From Sordariomycetes sp. S80-01Y (lineage: Eukaryota; Ascomycota; Sordariomycetes): 64,000 bases of DNA. The notes under the pieces are model-generated. The model was not told the origin of the DNA and searched no databases. It saw only the letters and a list, made by a program, of their open reading frames with translations. Location of the stretch: positions 434,001 to 498,000 of the forward strand of contig JAXQJY010000029.1 of assembly GCA_037042185.1 (NCBI GenBank). The letters are read 5' to 3'. The position numbers and the translations under genes are program-made. The stretch's first letter is position 1. Each line of letters opens with the position of its first letter. This document shows positions 46,539-57,189 of the stretch, piece by piece.

Positions 46539-47555
46539 TTACTTCAGCTGGTATCCTTCTGGAAAAGGGTCATCTGGGTCGAGATACACTCGCTTCTCCC
46601 CTGTAATCCATGCCCTGCCTTTTATGTTTGGCACTACCGCTTCGTACTGTCCGACCTTACTGGTGCTTTTGATCTTTCCGACAAACATGGTATCGATGAT
46701 GCTCCTGAACCTGACCTCCTGGTCCGGCTCAACTTCGCCCCTCTCGTGCATGATTGCAAGGCGACACGAGCTCCCTGTCCCACACGGACTCCTGTCCAAC
46801 CTTCCAGGTGGGACGACGACTGTGTGTTTGACGGACAGACAGCCGTCCTTGTCCCGACCAAGCGGATCAGTGATGAGGGTACTGTTTATTCCCTTGATTG
46901 CGGGATTCTCCGGGTGGGCTGGCATGCACACTTCCAAAACTGCCTTCTTTGCTAACCGACCAACTTCCAACAGCTCTGTACTGCATTCTGGAGAGACCTT
47001 GACTCCCAGATCCTCCGCCTTGATCACAACGTACCATTGGCCGCCATAGGCAACATCTACGAGCATCTTTCCGTATCCCGGTAGCTCGATCTCCATGTCC
47101 AGCGCGTATGCGAAAGCGGGAACATTGTTGAAGGACACAGATTTACATGATCCGTCATCGCATTCGGCTGTTACAGTAATCATTCCAGCTGCTGAGTCCA
47201 GGTTCAGGCGTGTGATAGGCTCCTCTATGGCGACAATGCCAGTCTCCAGCAAGACCGTGGTTGTACAAATGGCATTGGACCCAGACATGGGCACCCATTC
47301 TCCAGGGGCCATGATCAAGAAACCTGCATCAGCCCTAGGATCACAAGCAGGCGTGATTATAATGGTGCTCATTTCTGGGCGTCCTCTTGGTTCGTTGTGA
47401 AGCAACTTGCGAAGACCGTCATATTTGTCCATGAATTTGAGAAGTTTGTCGTGCATGTTATTGGTTGGGATGTCGAGTACGCCACCGATAATAACGTCTC
47501 CAACCTCGCCTTCGGCATGGCATCCCACGATGGACAATACGCGTCTTGACTTCAT
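46539..47555 (-). CDS. Proline racemase / hydroxyproline epimerase family enzyme
   Basis: A single exon of 338 residues covering the full family length. The second catalytic Cys is present in DRSPCGTGSSCRLA (Cys258). The first active-site motif, usually MCGH, reads MSGSNAICTTT, so Ser91 stands in place of Cys. Ser/Cys pairs occur in other family members. The family includes proline racemase, 4-hydroxyproline 2-epimerase and trans-3-hydroxy-L-proline dehydratase. With a DapA-type lyase, a D-amino-acid oxidase and an aldehyde dehydrogenase nearby, a hydroxyproline 2-epimerase making the D-isomer is the best guess; a dehydratase is the main alternative. No targeting signal is seen. Confidence 0.88.
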   Translation of the reverse strand: MKSRRVLSIVGCHAEGEVGDVIIGGVLDIPTNNMHDKLLKFMDKYDGLRKLLHNEPRGRPEMSTIIITPACDPRADAGFLIMAPGEWVPMSGSNAICTTTVLLETGIVAIEEPITRLNLDSAAGMITVTAECDDGSCKSVSFNNVPAFAYALDMEIELPGYGKMLVDVAYGGQWYVVIKAEDLGVKVSPECSTELLEVGRLAKKAVLEVCMPAHPENPAIKGINSTLITDPLGRDKDGCLSVKHTVVVPPGRLDRSPCGTGSSCRLAIMHERGEVEPDQEVRFRSIIDTMFVGKIKSTSKVGQYEAVVPNIKGRAWITGEKRVYLDPDDPFPEGYQLK

Positions 47556-48130
47556 ATTGCGCTACTTCGATATTGAGACAGAAAACGTATCGTAAAATTC
47601 AGTTTTTTTCAAATTCAAGTGTATTCCTACGAGATGAGGTTGTGAGGGTCCTACATATGTGGCACGTATCTAAGGAAGCTCGGGGTCAGATTCTAGTCCA
47701 GATTGTCTGGAGGCGTCAGCAGAGTGGAGCAATGAGCGAGAGCGGGGTAACATTTGTTATGCACGGGAAAACCTTCCCAATTAATCAACAAGTGCTTGGT
47801 ATCAGCCACCCTGACATTTAGTGATTCAGCACAAGGTGGTGAGAGTCTTGAGTCTCAGGCTCATGCATATGCTCCAGGATACCAAGTTGAATATGATCAT
47901 GCATTCGAGTGTAAAGTGAGCTATGAGGCTAGGAGACAGTAGTACACAGGTCGATTGGTTCGCTAGCTCAGGTCTTTTATGCAATATCATTGGAAAGACA
48001 CGGTGAGGCTTTGACAAGTGTAGATCTCCTTGGGAGGCTATCTGGAAGTAGAACATCACCAGCATCGACAACAAGGATGAATTAAATCGTTCTGATCCCT
48101 CTACTTAATCTTTTTCTTTTAGCATTTGAC
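47556..48130. promoter_or_regulatory. Promoter region of the racemase-family gene
   Basis: About 575 bases between tandem minus-strand genes. Only short frames are present. It must hold the DapA 3' UTR and the racemase promoter. Confidence 0.4.
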
Positions 48131-49030
48131 TCATGCTTTTACGAGTTGAACACCAGCGGCTTGCAGATACCCAGCGACTTCAGCCTGAGCCTTCGCATCC
48201 AGCAGTGCAAACGGCTTTCTCATGCCACCCGTCGACCACCCGCGCTGCTCCATGGCAGTCTTGACTGCGGCGCCATAGTTGCTAGACTCCAAGAATTTGC
48301 AGATTGGGTAAACCCTCTTCCAAATCTCCCGGCTTTTCCGCAAGTCGCCCTTGACAGCCAGCGCGTTCCACAGCTCGACTGACAGCTCGGGGATGACGTT
48401 TGATGCTCCCCAAATAGAACCCTTGGCACCGGCAGCCAAACCGTAGAAGGTCAAAGTATCCCAACCGTTGAAAGTAGTCACTTTGTCCTCGAGGGTGAAG
48501 AGAAGCTCGGTGAGGGCGGGGCCGTCACCAGATGTATCTTTGAGGTACTTGACGCCAACATCTGAGAGTCCAGCAAGTTCTGTTGGTGAGAGCTTGACGC
48601 CGCTCGCGGAAGGAATGTTGTAGTACATTATGTCGACCCCCGAAGCTTTGTGGACTTCCGCCATGTACTCCCTGACTTCAGCGTAGTTGGGGGCATCGTA
48701 GAAGGGCGGGACCACCATCAAGGCGGCAACTTTGAGCTTGGAGGCATGGATAGCAAGGTCGACAGTCTCAGATGTAGATAGAGTTCCAATACCAGCCACA
48801 ACCGGTACCCTGCCAGCTGTGCTCTTGACAACTTGCTCTAACACAGCCTTGCGCTCCGCTTGGGAGAGCGCTGTGAACTCTCCTGTGCTACCTCCCGGTA
48901 CGAGTCCATGCACTCCCGCGTCAATCAAGCGATTAACGTGAGTGTCGAGGGCATTAAAATCCACAGAGCCATCAGAACTGAAAGGCGTAATAATGGCGAC
49001 CTGAATACCGCCGAGCTTGTAGGAAGGCAT
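48131..49030 (-). CDS. DapA-family lyase/deaminase (N-acetylneuraminate lyase superfamily)
   Basis: A single exon of 299 residues from ATG 49030; codons further upstream lack an in-frame ATG. The TIM-barrel family features are intact: IITPFSSDGSVDF, GSTGEFTALSQAER (carboxylate-binding loop), catalytic Tyr137 in YYNIPSASG, and the Schiff-base Lys164 in VKYLKDTSGD. The family includes dihydrodipicolinate synthase, 2-keto-3-deoxy acid aldolases, and 1-pyrroline-4-hydroxy-2-carboxylate deaminase. Fungi make lysine by the aminoadipate route, so lysine synthesis is unlikely. The neighbours favour the deaminase, which yields alpha-ketoglutarate semialdehyde and ammonia. It is divergent from the D-amino-acid oxidase. 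Confidence 0.88.
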   Translation of the reverse strand: MPSYKLGGIQVAIITPFSSDGSVDFNALDTHVNRLIDAGVHGLVPGGSTGEFTALSQAERKAVLEQVVKSTAGRVPVVAGIGTLSTSETVDLAIHASKLKVAALMVVPPFYDAPNYAEVREYMAEVHKASGVDIMYYNIPSASGVKLSPTELAGLSDVGVKYLKDTSGDGPALTELLFTLEDKVTTFNGWDTLTFYGLAAGAKGSIWGASNVIPELSVELWNALAVKGDLRKSREIWKRVYPICKFLESSNYGAAVKTAMEQRGWSTGGMRKPFALLDAKAQAEVAGYLQAAGVQLVKA

Positions 49031-49929
49031 TTCGGACAGTCGGGTTTTAATCGACAAGAGCAGATCAGGTCCTATGTTGGAACAAAGCAGAGTTTAGGTG
49101 TTCAAGACCAGTTCACAATCTAGGAAGGTAAGAGTGTTAATTAGTTTAGGAGCATGAGAAAGGTATAAATCCAAGATGAGCATTCCATGGTCTACGGTAA
49201 GTAATCGCGCCATAAATGCGGCCACTGGCCCACCTTGGCCATGATGTATCATAAACGCACGTCGACGAGTCTGGAGAATTTCAAAGATCCGCAAGCGTTT
49301 TCATCGGAGCATGTAAGCTCACACATCATGAGATCACGACGGTGGCGTTGCCCGGCAATACCTTCTGTTCACGCGGGGCTGCTGACGAGAGGGGGGCAAG
49401 AGGAGGAGGGGGCTCCGCAAGTCAACACCGTCAATCACAAAGACGATAGGGTGCTTAGAGAAAGTGACAATACTGCTATGTTCTGAACAAGGATGTCAGG
49501 CTATCGAATTACGCGGCCTATCAGCCCCTCACTGCTGGTTTCAGCAGGCTTTACCGGCCTTCACACAGAAGGGTCTGGCAGTCTCTGGACGGAGTAGCCA
49601 ATGAATTTGCACAATTCTAATCTTCATATACGGCAACTCGATCTCCTAGGCAGGCATTTTGCTGGGTAGTGTCCTGGATCTCCTGATAATGTCTCGATTT
49701 GGAAGTCGCTTATGCTATCTCTTTTGTTTCATGAAGCAACTCCACACGCGGAGTTCCGCGCTTGCCCACGATGCGCAGAACGGGATGAGCTTCCTGGATA
49801 TGCTTGAGAGCTGAGATAGACAGAGATTTTTGCGTTCGATGGAATTTATGATTTCGCCTGTATCTTGCTATGGCCTTTCTCTGTTCTGCTTTCGAGTAGC
49901 TGAAGCCTGTGGTCGCGATCCTTGGGAAG
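49031..49929. promoter_or_regulatory. Divergent promoter of DapA-like and D-amino-acid oxidase genes
   Basis: About 900 bases between two divergent cluster genes, suggesting co-regulation. Several HGATAR sites are present (for example CGATAG 49444-49449 and TGATAA 49684-49689), not clearly above chance. CCTGATA followed by CTCGATT at 49682-49699 resembles CCTGATA...CTCGATT before the aldehyde dehydrogenase gene (57014-57032). Confidence 0.4.
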
Positions 49930-51200
49930 ATGACAGTGAACATCGTAGTACTCGGGTGAGCTTCCTCTCATCAAAGAGGACCTCATAACTAATCATTGGT
50001 CAGCGCTGGGGTTTCTGGCTTGACTTCGGCTTTGCAGCTAGCCAAAAACCCGGGAAACTGTGTTACAGTCGTCGCTCGGCACATGCCAGGCGACTATAGC
50101 CCAGAATATGCATCTCCATGGGCTGGTGCCAATTTCCAACCGTAAGCTGAAATACCTTTCCCCCTGAATCGATTGCGAATGGACTTAACCCAAGACTCAG
50201 GTTCTCGGCGGAGAAGGAATGCCGATGGGAGGAGCAATCGTGGCCCGAAATGTCACGCCTAGCCGCACATGTTCCTGAGGCTGGCATTCATTTTCAAAGT
50301 ACGCCAATCTTCGGCAGCTAGTTTCAGGATCCAATGGGCTTCTGACATTCTTATCTAGAAAGCCACATTTATCGACGTCAAAAAGACGTCGAGACGGGCG
50401 CGACTTCATTCGATTCGATGTTCATACAAAATCCCTGGTACAGTCGCCTCTTCCCCGACTTCCGCGAACTGCCCAAAGATGAACTACCTTCTGGAGTTGA
50501 CTCCGCTTGTGAGTTCACCGGTATCTGCATCAATACTGCATTATACCTACCGTGGCTCGTGGGTCAGTGCAGAAGGCTAGGGGTCGTCTTCCGTCGCGGC
50601 GAGGTGCGCCATATTAATGAACTCCAAACACTACATCATACGAGGACGAAAGCAGACGTAATCATTAACGCATCTGGTCTTGGATCAAAGAACCTCGGTG
50701 GGGTTGAAGACCAAGACATGGCCCCGATCAGAGGACAGATTGTCCTCATAGAGAACGAATCGCCCTCCATGTACAATATTTCGGGTACTGACGACGGTCC
50801 TGATGAGGTTTCCTACGTCATGACGAGAGCTTCTGGTGGTGGCACCGTCCTCGGGGGAACTTACCAGAAAGGCAGTTGGGATCCCAATCCTGACCCAGAG
50901 ACATCCCGGAAGATCATCGAGAGAGCAGTTGCCCTGCGTCCCACCATGGCGGATGGACGAGGTCCTAGCGGCATCCGGGTCGTCCGCGAAAGCGTGGGTT
51001 TGAGACCATACAGGAAGTCAGGGGTCAGAGTTGAGGCAGATCTATCCACTTGCGGAGATGGGACACTGGTGGTCCATAACTACGGCCACGCTGGATGGGG
51101 CTACCAAGGATCATATGGGTGCGCTAATTATGTCGTCGAGCTGGTGACAAAATTCGTCCAGGGCAATTTCCAACCCAAAGTTTTAAGGGCAAGGCTGTAG
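49930..51200 (+). CDS. D-amino-acid oxidase family flavoenzyme, peroxisomal
   Basis: Four exons (49930-49955, 50004-50141, 50201-50298, 50359-51200) encode 367 residues. The FAD motif GAGVSG is at residues 9-14 (split after Gly9 by intron 1). ASPWAGANFQPF, DVIINASGLGSKNLGGV, the substrate Arg in VGLRPYRKSGVRVE, and HNYGHAGWGYQGSYG are all typical of D-amino-acid oxidases. The protein ends in ARL, which fits the peroxisomal PTS1 consensus. The enzyme oxidises D-amino acids to imino acids with release of hydrogen peroxide. In this context its substrate is probably cis-4-hydroxy-D-proline, giving 1-pyrroline-4-hydroxy-2-carboxylate. Introns are 48-60 bases. Confidence 0.92.
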
Positions 51201-51582
51201 TCAAATACATATGACTACTTGTGAGAACTATACCCTCTGCTTTAACAGAAGTCCAACCTGGATACTTGATTCCGGAAACTACAGCGCCGAATCTCTGCTG
51301 CTTGTTGAGTTTGATCCCTCCTTGCAACGAATAACTGTCCGCACGCATTGTAAGTCATTCAAGGTGCTATAGAGTCAAATGCAGTAGGAAGAGAAGAACA
51401 CAGAAATTACATGACATGTTGATCTCTGGTCCGTGTCGATTGATCGAGTAATTCAGGGCTCCCAGAGCAATGGTAGTCAAAGTAGGGGACAGTTCCTTGT
51501 TAACTGACTGATACCATGATTATATACTTCCATGGGTCCAAGATAACAGTACAGGGTTGTTTTAGGCCCTTCCGATACGATG
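51201..51582. other. Convergent spacer inside the cluster
   Basis: 382 bases between the stops of the D-amino-acid oxidase and the second regulator. Nothing beyond the expected 3' UTRs is seen. Confidence 0.5.
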
Positions 51583-53994
51583 CTACTTATCCATAACAGA
51601 AGACCACCCAATTGTCAAGTCTCCCGTTTGTTTGCGCAACTCCCATATCCTTGACACCGTCTCTTTGGTTGGTTTCGGCGTGAAGAAGAAACCAAGACTA
51701 TCAATTATATCAAGAAGCTTCAATGCCTTCTCTTGTAAGTCGATTGTTACAGCTTCTGAAGCGGCAATGAAGGTCGCCCATGCCAAACTCGGAACTAAAT
51801 CGTGGTCCCTGATCATGTCCTCCACACATGATTCAAGGTAGTGGAGGGCTTTGAAAACGGCGTCTTGTAACAGCATTGCATTGACGCCGTGTACTCTCCG
51901 ATAGAAGTAGATGATAAGGCCTTGATGCAACGCCATCGTCATGAGATGCTTCGAGTGGTGGTCCAGGAGGCCCTCATGATCACCCCCTTCCAGCCCGTCA
52001 TGCAGAGGCTGTCTCACAGGCCCCGTGACTTGGGACCCGCTTGGTATTGACCATGACCAAATACTCTGTTCCAAAGTCTTGATGTGGTGTGCGAGAGCTC
52101 TTGAGGTCTGAGGATTCTTGCTAGCGATCGTTTCAAGTTGATTTTTGTCATTGGCTAGTGACACAGTCTGGGAGACCAAAGTCATGATTGACTCTGGTAT
52201 ACCATATATCATGGGATACATGGTTCTCGACCAGCGTGCCTGGGATTCGAGATGAATATCCCGAAGTCCCTGTTCCCTGGACTTCTCAAGAGTGCTATCC
52301 AGGCCCGCATTCAGAGAATTCTCGGCGACACGAAATGCCCGGGAGTTTTCTATGGACAATGATCCAGTCCCCACGCCCCGTTCAAGGTTGGGGGTCTGGT
52401 CGAAGCTGCTCACACTCTCGGAGAAGATGCGTAGATGAGTGTACATGTGATGAAGGAGACGGGCATCATTGCACTGGTGTGCCTGCTCGAAGCCGTAAAG
52501 ACGAATCAGCCGCTCAGCATCTAGCAAATAGATGTTGGCTGATCTTGTGTTTTGGTAGAACTAGTAAAGGTTAGTGGGGACTTCAAAAGACTGCTTCTCC
52601 TATGTTTGATGTCCAGGTACGAAAATACAAGGTTCACGATTACGTATAACTTGGCTTTGGCGGAGGGCAGTTCAACATACCGAGGTCATGGCTAGAGCCA
52701 AAATGGCCATCAATAACTCTTCGTAGGTAGCTTTGTGCGGACCTGTGAGCTCGTGCTGCAGCGCTTGTTGAAGATGAGTTTGGGCCTTTTTCAGACATTG
52801 CGTACCAACTGTCCACCAGTCGCCTTGGGGACATGGTGAAGTTCCAGACCTATGTAAGAGAAAAGCGCTATGTGCGCATAAAGTTGGTAAAATGGCGAGC
52901 CGGGTATGCGAAGTGGTGTTCCATAGTATCAACTCCGAGAACGTCTTTAGAGCACAAGGTAGGAAAATAGTCTGTAATGCTGACTTGCTGCCTCCTCGTA
53001 TAGTGTCGATGGTACTTTGGGAATGCTGTTTGTAGTAGCGAAGCAGAGTTTCGGCATGTTCCGGGATATTGGATATCTCCCGACTTGGTGTTAGTGAGCG
53101 AGGTCTCGGTACAGAAGATCGTGGATTTCTCTCCACTCCAACTTCTGGTTCCTCTGGATCAGTCCAGCTGGTTTGATTCAGCGTTGGGGACATCCATCCC
53201 ATGTTAGAATAAATGGGGCCCCCAGGATTGGTGTCGAAGTCCATGTGAAAGGTTGAGAATCCAGGGTCCAGAAGTATAGACGGGTCAAGTATATCTCCCT
53301 CATTCACATGTTTCTCTCCAATGATATCACCTAAGGGACTGGAGAAGTCATCCATCCCTATACCACTGAGCTGCCCCAGCCAGTCTGTTCTAGGTATATC
53401 TTCTGCTCCCTCGTCATTTGGGTCACCAACGTCGATAAGTTCCGTAACAGTACCAATTGATTTGGTGTCAGTAGGATCTGGTATGAGACTCTTATCCGAA
53501 GCCAACTGGTTTTGCTTTTCTTGGGCGCTGAAAACGCCAAAGGGTCCCTTAGCAAAGCCTTCAGATGCGGTAAAAGAAAGCTTCGAGTGACTTCCATGGT
53601 ATGCGCCATCAATCTGGGCCAGAAGATGGTCCAATTCAGTACCAGACTTTGCACAAGCCGATAACTCTTTGCTCATGACGCGGCGTTCCTCCTCTACGTG
53701 CCCGTGTCAGCCGCAAGCCCTAATCATGGGATGTTGGCATAACTACTAACCAGTGAACATCTGGAAGCGATATTCCGGAGCTTTATGCGATTGGGTTTGA
53801 TCTCCAGAGCCATCGGTTGAATCATCAGTGACCCAGAACAGGCGTGGGGCATATCCGCCGCATGGTATGCCTAGCCTTCGACAGACACCACACTCTGGCT
53901 GGCCCTCGTCGCATTTGGCGTGACGACTGCGACAGGTCCGGCAACCCGTAAACGTCCGAGTGCGTTCATCCTTGGATTTTCCAGGTCGTCTCAT
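51583..53994 (-). CDS. Zn2Cys6 transcription factor (cluster regulator candidate 2)
   Basis: Three exons (53994-53751, 53693-52681, 52560-51583) encode 744 residues. The zinc cluster lies near residues 18-45 (CRTCRSRHAKC, then CGVCRRLGIPC) with C2C6C6C2C6 spacing. A long acidic/Ser-Pro region follows, then the fungal-specific regulatory part (PEHAETLLRYYKQH, TFSELILWNTTSHTRLAILP, NIYLLDAERLIRLYG). Introns are 57 and 120 bases. It lies centrally between the oxidase and the reductase/dehydrogenase genes. This position is typical of a pathway-specific regulator, which is an inference from place only. Confidence 0.87.
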
Positions 53995-55488
53995 TTGGGA
54001 AGTGCATTCGACGCAAGCGACTGGGGTAACTGACCGCGAATATGCTCACCGGAAACCGGGGCATGCAAAGCCGCGGCGGATAAAGCAGGTGGGCGACGTA
54101 TCGAGGAGAGGGAAATGAGTCAAGATTAGCAATTTCTAGAGAAGGCAACCGCAATTGATAAAATCAAACATTTGTGATGGTCGTCCTGCGGGTGGCAGAC
54201 GGTCTTGGAACCGGATTAGCGGGGCATCTTGGATTCACAAATTGAAAGAGGAATGTTTCCCCGGTCACTGTTTCGCCCCACTCCTTTACCACGAGGCTTC
54301 AAGATAGGCGGAGTTTGGTTGTCCTAGCGCAGCGTCACACATACATTCACGGGGGCAGGGATTCGTTATTTACATTGTATCCTCTACTTCGTGTTAGACA
54401 ACCCGGGGATGAACAGAACAAGTATCACATGCTGCAGTCATTGACAACTGGTGATGAAGTCTTCTCAATCTGATCAAAAGAGAGTAGCGGCGTGATGCGG
54501 ATACCAAGTCAAAGGAAACGACATTTTAAGAGTCCTTGGTTTCCCGTCTTTTCAGGATATGTATAAGTCTTCGCCGCGCAGACGCTTCTCGATCGTTTCT
54601 TCGACACTCGCAGCCTGGATATGACTTTGGACCGTGAATAAGAATTAGAGAAGTGGTGGGGGTTATTCTGACTTAACTTTGACTTTTCGACTGACCCTGC
54701 AAACAGCGTAATGGATATCAACAGGTCCTCTCAGATGCTTTCTCGGGAACCTAGTCGAGCATTCAGAGGTTGGCCAACCTGGGTTGACCACAACCGCATA
54801 GCCAACGGACATATTGACTGGCTTTGTTGAACAACCACCATCGGATGCTTTCCCACGGTCAGTCTGAGTAGAGGGTGTGTGGGAAGTTGAAAATGCCTTA
54901 GTCTATTCAAGTCGAGTGAGGCAATCATTATTCCACATCTTCTTTCTTCCCGAACGTTCGCAATTAAGTCCTCCCTCGGTCCCGTATGCCTATCTTCATG
55001 GACGATAACGCTACCAGCTTAGATCAAATTGCGATAACGTTGGGTGCTGGGAGCTCAAAATATAGTTCCATCAACGTTATTGAGGCCTCACGTCACGAAA
55101 GACACCAATATTCTCTTTGAGTGAGCCATCACAAGGGGGGAAGCGGCACGTTAGCCGCCAAGTGCTGGATAGGGGGTACCTGGCGAGGGTGAGGGGCCGT
55201 CAAGCGGCACGCAATTGTGCGCTTACAAATTGGGAAAGTGAACACGCCTTGTGCGCGACATCGCAAGGCGCGCCCAATCACCAAGCGCAACACGTTAGCT
55301 TTCGACGTCATGTCGCAATTGCTGAACAATGGTCGCATTGGTGATGGTGTCTCTTTAACTCAAAACCCGTAGCTCTCCGTCTTCGATGCACTGATACTAC
55401 CCCTCATCAACATCAACGCAATCGTTCGTGACAATCATAATCCTATCCTTCGACGGCCACCCAACTTTGAAATCACTTAGCATTTGCA
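53995..55488. promoter_or_regulatory. Divergent promoter between regulator 2 and SDR
   Basis: 1.5 kb with no supported gene. CTGATA at 55391-55396 followed by CCCCTC at 55400-55405 resembles the arrangement upstream of the aldehyde dehydrogenase gene (57015-57028). No operator can be assigned with confidence. Confidence 0.4.
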
Positions 55489-56718
55489 ATGACCAGATTG
55501 TTCCTGTGAGCCTTTCGGTTTCAACATGTAGAGAAAATAGCGAGAACTTGAGGGCTGACGGGGTTTGCAGACTTGGTGCCACTGGCTTTGTTGGAGGTCA
55601 GGTCCTCCACGAGCTGGTCCGAAAGTACCCCAAATTTCAAATCTCGGCTCTCGTGCGCGACGCAAAGGCTGCTGAAACCATTTCGAGCGCGTTTCCGAGC
55701 GTCAATGTCGTGGTAGGGAGTTTGGACGATGCCGAAATTGTGGCGGATGAAGCCTCCAAAGCTTCTGTCGTCCTCAGTATGTCGGCTATCTATCAAATCT
55801 ACAACATGATCCCTAATAGTCCCTAAGATGCCGCATCAAACAAGCACATTGCAGGGGCGCGCGCGATCCATGAGGGGTTGAAGAAGAGGGACTCTCCGTG
55901 TGAGTAATGACACTTCATGTCCGGGACGCGTTGCTGAGCTGCCAAAGCCTACTGGATTCAAATTTCCGGCGCCAGCGTTCTCGCATTCAGAGACCTGAGC
56001 TCGCCCTCCTACGATGTCGGTCTTCCGGGGTCCAAAGTCTACGACGACCTCGATAATGTCTCCGAAATTCGCTCCTTGATCACCGACCATCCCAAGCGCG
56101 AAATTGACAACTACCTCCTCAACGTTTCAAAGACTAGCCCTCAAATTCGGACAGCCATAGTGATTCCCCCCATCATCTACGGCAAGGGCGAGGGTCCCGT
56201 CAACCAGCGCAGTGTCCAGATCCCGGCGTTATCGAAGGTGACTCTCGAAAGAGGCCATGTCGTGAGGGCGGGGAAAGGTGAAAACAAATGGAGTTATATC
56301 CATGTTGCGGATGTTGCGCGGCTGTTTACGGATCTGGCAGAGCAGGCTGCGCAGGGAAGAGACGATGTTGGTTTGTGGAACAATGACGGGCTTTACCTGT
56401 CGACAGCCGGCGAGGTGGTAAGTCTGAGTATTAATCTGTCATGACATTCGCTAATTTTGGCAACAGAGCTTCGCAGAGATCTCCGACCGGGTCAGCAAAG
56501 CGGCCAACGAGCAGGGCCTCATCAAGAGCACTGAAGTTGAGGAATTGTCGAAGGCGGAATCTGATAATACTCTCCCTGCTGGATCCATCTTCTTTGGTTC
56601 GAATGCCGTAGGCGTTTCTAAGAGGGCTGCTGAGCTGTTTGGGTGGAAGCCCCAGGAGAAGGGGCTTGATATTGAGATTCCCCGCGCTGTCGCGGAGGAG
56701 GCCAGCCTTAAAGCATAG
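55489..56718 (+). CDS. Atypical extended SDR / NAD(P)-binding epimerase-like protein
   Basis: Five exons (55489-55505, 55571-55776, 55828-55899, 55948-56417, 56467-56718) encode 338 residues. The first exon has only 17 bases. The N-terminal dinucleotide motif reads LLGATGFVGGQVL, preceded by MTRLF, and NVVVGSLDDAEIV follows as in NmrA-like and nucleoside-diphosphate-sugar-epimerase-like proteins. The active-site-like part is SYWIQISGASVL, with AIVIPPIIYGKGEGPVNQ and WSYIHVADVARL further on. The usual YxxxK pair is not evident, as in atypical SDRs. Its role in the cluster is unknown; a reductase for a cyclic imine or semialdehyde by-product is conceivable. Confidence 0.83.
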
Positions 56719-57189
56719 GATCAAGTAAATATGTGAACAAGATGAAGAATAAAAATGCTTATAGCTAACTCAAGCTGATCTTGTAGGCTGGTCAAACCAC
56801 TCCACCAGCGTCACAGCGTCTTTCCCACTTTCACACAATAGGCAGGCTTCCGCGGATTAGCATCGACAACTGGCTGCTATGGGTAATGATGTCTCAGAAT
56901 ATTGCAAAAATGCCCCTTCCCTTTACCCCTCCAAGGCGGAAGATACCCCTCATGACGTGGGGAAGTTCTGCCCTGTACCTAGGTCTGTAAATGGTATCCC
57001 GATAAGGGTCGTTCCTGATAGACCCCTCGATTGATAAGACAGAGGGTGCGGCTGCTAAATTGGTACTCTTGTCTGTGTTTCACCCAAACCTAAAACATTT
57101 GGTTGAGCTTCATCTATAACTTTGAGATTCTTCACTGCCGGGTTTTTTTCTCTCTAACCTTCCTTTCCGCATTGGTCGACTCGTACGAA
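56719..57189. promoter_or_regulatory. Aldehyde dehydrogenase promoter with three GATA sites
   Basis: Three GATA motifs fall within 38 bases: GATAAG 57001-57006, GATAG 57017-57021 and GATAAG 57033-57038, each 16 bases from the next. AreA/NIT2 nitrogen regulators bind HGATAR, often as pairs. This fits a gene for use of an amino acid as nitrogen source. Functional binding is inference. Confidence 0.5.

Noticed and set aside
48131-49030. DapA-like gene as lysine-pathway dihydrodipicolinate synthase or as a sugar-acid aldolase
   Set aside because: Fungi make lysine through aminoadipate, and no sugar-acid dehydratase or reductase typical of galacturonate use is nearby. The oxidase, epimerase and dehydrogenase neighbours fit deamination better. 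The aldolase option is not fully excluded.
49031-49057. Upstream start of the DapA-like protein
   Set aside because: The codon at 49057 is TTG, not ATG; family similarity begins after the ATG at 49030.
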